Source: Ilumatobacteraceae bacterium (GTDB lineage: Bacteria; Actinomycetota; Acidimicrobiia; Acidimicrobiales; Ilumatobacteraceae). Taken from it: DNA of 33,174 nt. The notes beneath the pieces were generated by a model that was given only the letters and a program-made list of their open reading frames with translations, made no database searches and was not told where the DNA came from. How positions within the stretch are numbered: the first letter of the stretch is position 1; every line of letters begins with the position of its first letter. Where the stretch lies: positions 1 to 33,174 of the forward strand of contig JAOBWK010000083.1 of the NCBI GenBank assembly GCA_025463305.1, in the 5' to 3' direction. The position numbers and the translations under genes were made by a program. Of this stretch, positions 30,423 through 33,174 are shown in pieces.

Positions 30423-31577
30423 TTACTCCTCGTTGAGTTCCTCAGCGCGCTCCGCGAGCGCGATTGGTGCCTCCGCCGGCCGCAACGGGCGCGGTGTGAC
30501 AACGAACACTCTACGCACCTGTTCTTTGACAAACCCCACCAATCCGAACGGGGCGATGAACACGAACGCGATCACGATCGCGCCGAGCAGGAACGAGGCG
30601 ATCGGCCCCTTGCTCAACTGACCGGGCAGCCACGTCCAGTGCGGCGCATGGGTGCGGAGGTAGTCGTCGAGGAAGTAGTAGGCGAACGCGCCGACGATCG
30701 GACCGGTCAGCGTGGCCGCCCCGCCGAGGAAGAGCGCGAGCAGGTAGCGGATCGAGCTGAGGATCGTGAACGAGGTGTCATTGAAGGTGGCCAGGTGGGC
30801 CGCCGAAAGCCATCCCGCCGAGCCGGCGATCGCCGCTGAGACCCCGAACGTGACGGTCTTGGTGAACTTCAGGTTCACGCCCATGACTGCGGCGGCCGTC
30901 TCGTTGTCGCGGACCGCGACGAGCGAGCGACCGATCCGGCTCTTGCGCAGGTTGCGGACCACCACGTACGCGATCACCAGCAGCACGATGGCCACCCAGT
31001 AGATGTAAATCGCCTTGTCGAGGCGCGCGAACTTGCCTTTCGAGGCGAGTCCGGTCCACGACGGCGGCAGCAGGTTGCTGCCCTTGAGGGTGGTCTTCTT
31101 GACCTTCTGCTCGAGGAACTTCTTGGCGATGGTGGGCCACACGAACGCCACCGCGAGCGTGACCAGCGCGAGGTACGGGCCCTTCAGCCGCAGCGCGGGC
31201 AGCCCGAGCAGGAGGCCGAGCACGAAGCAGATCACCAGGCCGAGCACCAGCGACCAGTAGGCGTTCCAGTGGAGGTTGTTGACCGCGTAGCCGGCCGTGA
31301 ACGCAGCGAGCCCGACGAAGGTCGAGTGGCCGATCGAGATCTGCCCGTTGAAGCCGATCAGCAGGTTCAGCGACACCGCGGCGATGGCGAGGATGCACGC
31401 CTCGGTGACCTTGCCGAGCGTGGAGGGATTGGCGGTCTCGGCGAGGTACACGGCGATCGCCGCGAGGGCTGCGACGCCGAGGATCCGGTACACCCACTGC
31501 TGCGGGCTCGATTCGGGGATCGGCTTGGGCAGGCTCTTCGCGGTGCTCTGCGGCTTGCTGGGGATGGCAGTCGACAT
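30423..31577 (-). CDS. livM: Branched-chain-type amino-acid ABC transporter permease LivM
   Basis: The second membrane subunit of the Liv-type importer, 384 residues with about 9-10 helices. Family segments are EACILAIAAVSLNLLIGFNGQISIGHSTFVGL, GLPALRLKGPYLALVTLA, and the EAA-like coupling loop RNLRKSRIGRSLVAVRDNETAAAVMGVN, followed by GGAATLTGPIVGAF. The first about 30 residues are Ser/Pro-rich and polar. A charged C-terminal tail (residues about 355-384, RPLRPAEAP...ERAEELNEE) extends past the last helix. It starts 5 bases after the livH stop and ends 4 bases before the livJ ATG, so it is part of one operon. Confidence 0.93.
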   Translation of the reverse strand: MSTAIPSKPQSTAKSLPKPIPESSPQQWVYRILGVAALAAIAVYLAETANPSTLGKVTEACILAIAAVSLNLLIGFNGQISIGHSTFVGLAAFTAGYAVNNLHWNAYWSLVLGLVICFVLGLLLGLPALRLKGPYLALVTLAVAFVWPTIAKKFLEQKVKKTTLKGSNLLPPSWTGLASKGKFARLDKAIYIYWVAIVLLVIAYVVVRNLRKSRIGRSLVAVRDNETAAAVMGVNLKFTKTVTFGVSAAIAGSAGWLSAAHLATFNDTSFTILSSIRYLLALFLGGAATLTGPIVGAFAYYFLDDYLRTHAPHWTWLPGQLSKGPIASFLLGAIVIAFVFIAPFGLVGFVKEQVRRVFVVTPRPLRPAEAPIALAERAEELNEE

Positions 31578-31582
31578 GGCCG

Positions 31583-32503
31583 TTACACCCGTTCCACTCG
31601 TGAGCTACCGAACAGACCGGACGGTCGCACGAGGAGGACCACCAGGATGATGACGAACGCGACGGCGATCGCGGTGTCGGCGCCGATGTACGAGCTCGCC
31701 CACCAGTTCTTCGGGTAGTTCGACACGAGGCTCTCGACGACGCCGAGTGACAGGCCGCCGACCAGCGCGCCGAGCGGGCTGTCGAGCCCGCCGAGCGTCG
31801 CGGCCGCCGATGCCAGCAGGAAGACGCCGAACATCGTGGAGATGTTGATGTTGGCGTTGATGCCGCCGATCAGCGAGCCGCCGATCGCGCCGATGAACGC
31901 CGAGATCCCCCAGCTCATCATCAGGATGCGCGTGGTGGGCACGCCGGACAGCCGGGCGGAGTCCGGGTTGTTGGCCACCATCCGGATCGCCAGGCCGATC
32001 TTCGTCTTCTGGAACAGCGCGAACAACAGACCGGTGATGACGAGCACGGTGACGAGGACGCCGAGCCGCTCGTAGCGCCAGATCGTGCCGCCGGGGAGCC
32101 GGAAGAAGTCGGCGGGCTTGTTCGGGAAGAGGGACCCGAACTTCACGCCGTTGCCGACCTTCGGGAAGAGCAGGCTGGTGAACGAGTTCAGCGCCTGGAA
32201 GAGCCCGATGGTCACGACCACCACGGCGAACGGCGACTTCTTGCCGGCCGGGCGGATCAGGCCGAACTCGATGACGCCGCCGCCGACGAACGCGATCGAC
32301 GCGGCGAGCAGGATGGAGAGCGCGAGCGGCACGCCCTTTTCGTTGATCCACCAGGCGCCGGCGGTGGCGAGCAGCGCCATCTCGCCCTGGGCGAAGTTGA
32401 GGTGGTTGGTGCCGCGGTAGATGACGACGATGCCGAGCGCGATCAGCGCGTAGATCGAGCCGTTGGCGAGACCGTTGAGGACGTATTGCAGCAGATGGGC
32501 CAT
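31583..32503 (-). CDS. livH: Branched-chain-type amino-acid ABC transporter permease LivH
   Basis: The first membrane subunit of the importer, 306 residues with about 8 helices. Characteristic segments are YVLNGLANGSIYALIALGIVVIYRGTNHLNFAQGEM at the N-terminus, the EAA-like loop KTKIGLAIRMVANNPDSARLSGV, and LGGLDSPLGALVGGLSLGVVE near the end. An AGGAGA lies 7 bases before ATG 32503. The livF stop is 12 bases upstream of this start. The product pairs with LivM to form the translocation pore. Confidence 0.95.
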   Translation of the reverse strand: MAHLLQYVLNGLANGSIYALIALGIVVIYRGTNHLNFAQGEMALLATAGAWWINEKGVPLALSILLAASIAFVGGGVIEFGLIRPAGKKSPFAVVVVTIGLFQALNSFTSLLFPKVGNGVKFGSLFPNKPADFFRLPGGTIWRYERLGVLVTVLVITGLLFALFQKTKIGLAIRMVANNPDSARLSGVPTTRILMMSWGISAFIGAIGGSLIGGINANINISTMFGVFLLASAAATLGGLDSPLGALVGGLSLGVVESLVSNYPKNWWASSYIGADTAIAVAFVIILVVLLVRPSGLFGSSRVERV

Positions 32504-32515
32504 GGGAGTCTCCTG

Positions 32516-33174
32516 CTAGTACCCGAGGTACGCCTTGCGGACGGAGTCGTCGCGGGCGATCTCCTCGGCGGTGCCGGACGCGACGATCGTGCCGGTCTCG
32601 AGCACGAACACGTGCTGGGCGATGGCGACGGCGAGGTTCGCGTTCTGTTCGACGACGAGGATCGACAGGCCGCGCTCGGCGTTGAGCCGGCCGAGGATCG
32701 CGAACAGCTCCTGGGTGATGATCGGGGCCAACCCGAGGCTCGGCTCGTCGCAGAGGAGAAGGCGCGGCTTGCTCATCATCGCCCGCGCGATCGCGAGCAT
32801 CTGCTGCTCGCCGCCGGAGAGGCTGCCGGCTTTCTGGTCGCGCCGCTCCTGCAGCCGCGGGAAGATCTCGTACCACTCGGCCATGTCGGCGTCGAGGGCC
32901 GTGGCCTTGCGGCTGTACGCCCCGGCGCGCAGGTTCTCGGCGACGGTGAGATCGGTGAACGTGCCGCGGCCCTGGGGAACCTGGGCGATGCCCATCTTGA
33001 CGATCTCGTTCGGCGAGGTGCGGGTGATGTCGTGGCCGTCGAAGGTGATCGCGCCCTTGCGCTGGATCATCCCCGAGATCGCTCGCATCGTCGTCGTCTT
33101 GCCGGCGCCGTTGGCCCCGAGGATCACCGCGATCTCGCCGTCGTTGACGTGCAGGTCGAGACCTTGCAGGACCT
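32516..33174 (-). CDS. livF: Branched-chain-type amino-acid ABC transporter ATPase LivF, 5' end off the window
   Basis: The ATPase subunit, reading in from the right edge; about 219 codons are visible. The visible start reads VLQGLDLHVNDGEIAVILGANGAGKTTT, containing Walker A. The Q-loop region is IVKMGIAQVPQGRGTFTDLT, the ABC signature is LSGGEQQML, and Walker B is LLLCDEPSLGLAP followed by the H-loop region. Only the first roughly 15-20 residues of a typical 235-residue LivF should be missing. The ATG at 33127 lies inside Walker A and is not a start. The other ATPase, LivG, is not in the window and probably lies just upstream. Confidence 0.95.
   Translation of the reverse strand, partial: VLQGLDLHVNDGEIAVILGANGAGKTTTMRAISGMIQRKGAITFDGHDITRTSPNEIVKMGIAQVPQGRGTFTDLTVAENLRAGAYSRKATALDADMAEWYEIFPRLQERRDQKAGSLSGGEQQMLAIARAMMSKPRLLLCDEPSLGLAPIITQELFAILGRLNAERGLSILVVEQNANLAVAIAQHVFVLETGTIVASGTAEEIARDDSVRKAYLGY

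Overview
The window is GC-rich, densely coded bacterial chromosome with many GTG starts. Thr/Ala-rich linkers on several exported proteins, a class E-type sortase, a heterodimeric B12-dependent methylmalonyl-CoA mutase and likely leaderless starts all point to a high-GC actinobacterium. My best guess is the Acidimicrobiia (Ilumatobacter-like). That placement is inference, because no rRNA or marker gene is present.

Layout. 1-3688 (minus): methylmalonyl-CoA mutase, mutA then mutB, with mutB running off the left edge. 3841-6724: a sortase, a small helical protein, a small membrane protein, a secreted protein and a GNAT acetyltransferase. 6762-8008 (minus): a KdpD-like DUF4118 membrane protein and a broken DUF2231 gene. 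8116-11689 (plus): response regulator, histidine kinase, ferric-reductase-like haem membrane protein and FMN-binding protein, which looks like a regulated flavin/haem electron-transfer module. 11734-14507 (plus): a metal-transport operon with a palindromic promoter, a 22-residue leader ORF, a free-standing MgtE-type sensor (PRC barrels, MgtE_N, CBS) and an NRAMP-family pore. 14524-15699 (minus): a lipoprotein. 15782-18760 (plus): an ArsR-SRPBCC fusion regulator with two operator-like sites flanking its -10 box, followed by a P450 and a metallo-beta-lactamase-fold hydrolase. 18786-20033 (minus): an MFS exporter. 20151-23122 (plus): an FGGY kinase translationally coupled to a sphingosine-1-phosphate-lyase-like PLP enzyme. 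23143-24369 (minus): an L,D-transpeptidase. 24483-28827 (plus): a cation/proton antiporter, a LysR regulator, CbiB/CobD for cobalamin synthesis and an enolase-superfamily dehydratase/epimerase. 28910 to the right edge (minus): a branched-chain-type amino-acid ABC transporter (LivF partial, LivH, LivM, LivJ).

How the parts connect. CobD helps make the cobalamin that MutAB needs. The haem membrane protein probably passes electrons to the flavinylated protein under control of the two-component pair. The MgtE-like protein probably gates or senses for the NRAMP pore. The ArsR-SRPBCC protein probably senses a small hydrophobic compound handled by the P450 and perhaps the hydrolase. A TANNNT box 6-9 bases before ATG/GTG recurs ahead of about nine genes, which indicates leaderless transcription and was used here to choose starts.

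The most unusual items are the MgtE-sensor/NRAMP pairing with its leader peptide, the twin-operator ArsR-SRPBCC gene with an internal ribosome binding site, and the kinase/PLP-lyase pair. There is no gene-free stretch longer than 300 bases. I saw no tRNA, rRNA, insertion sequence or CRISPR array.
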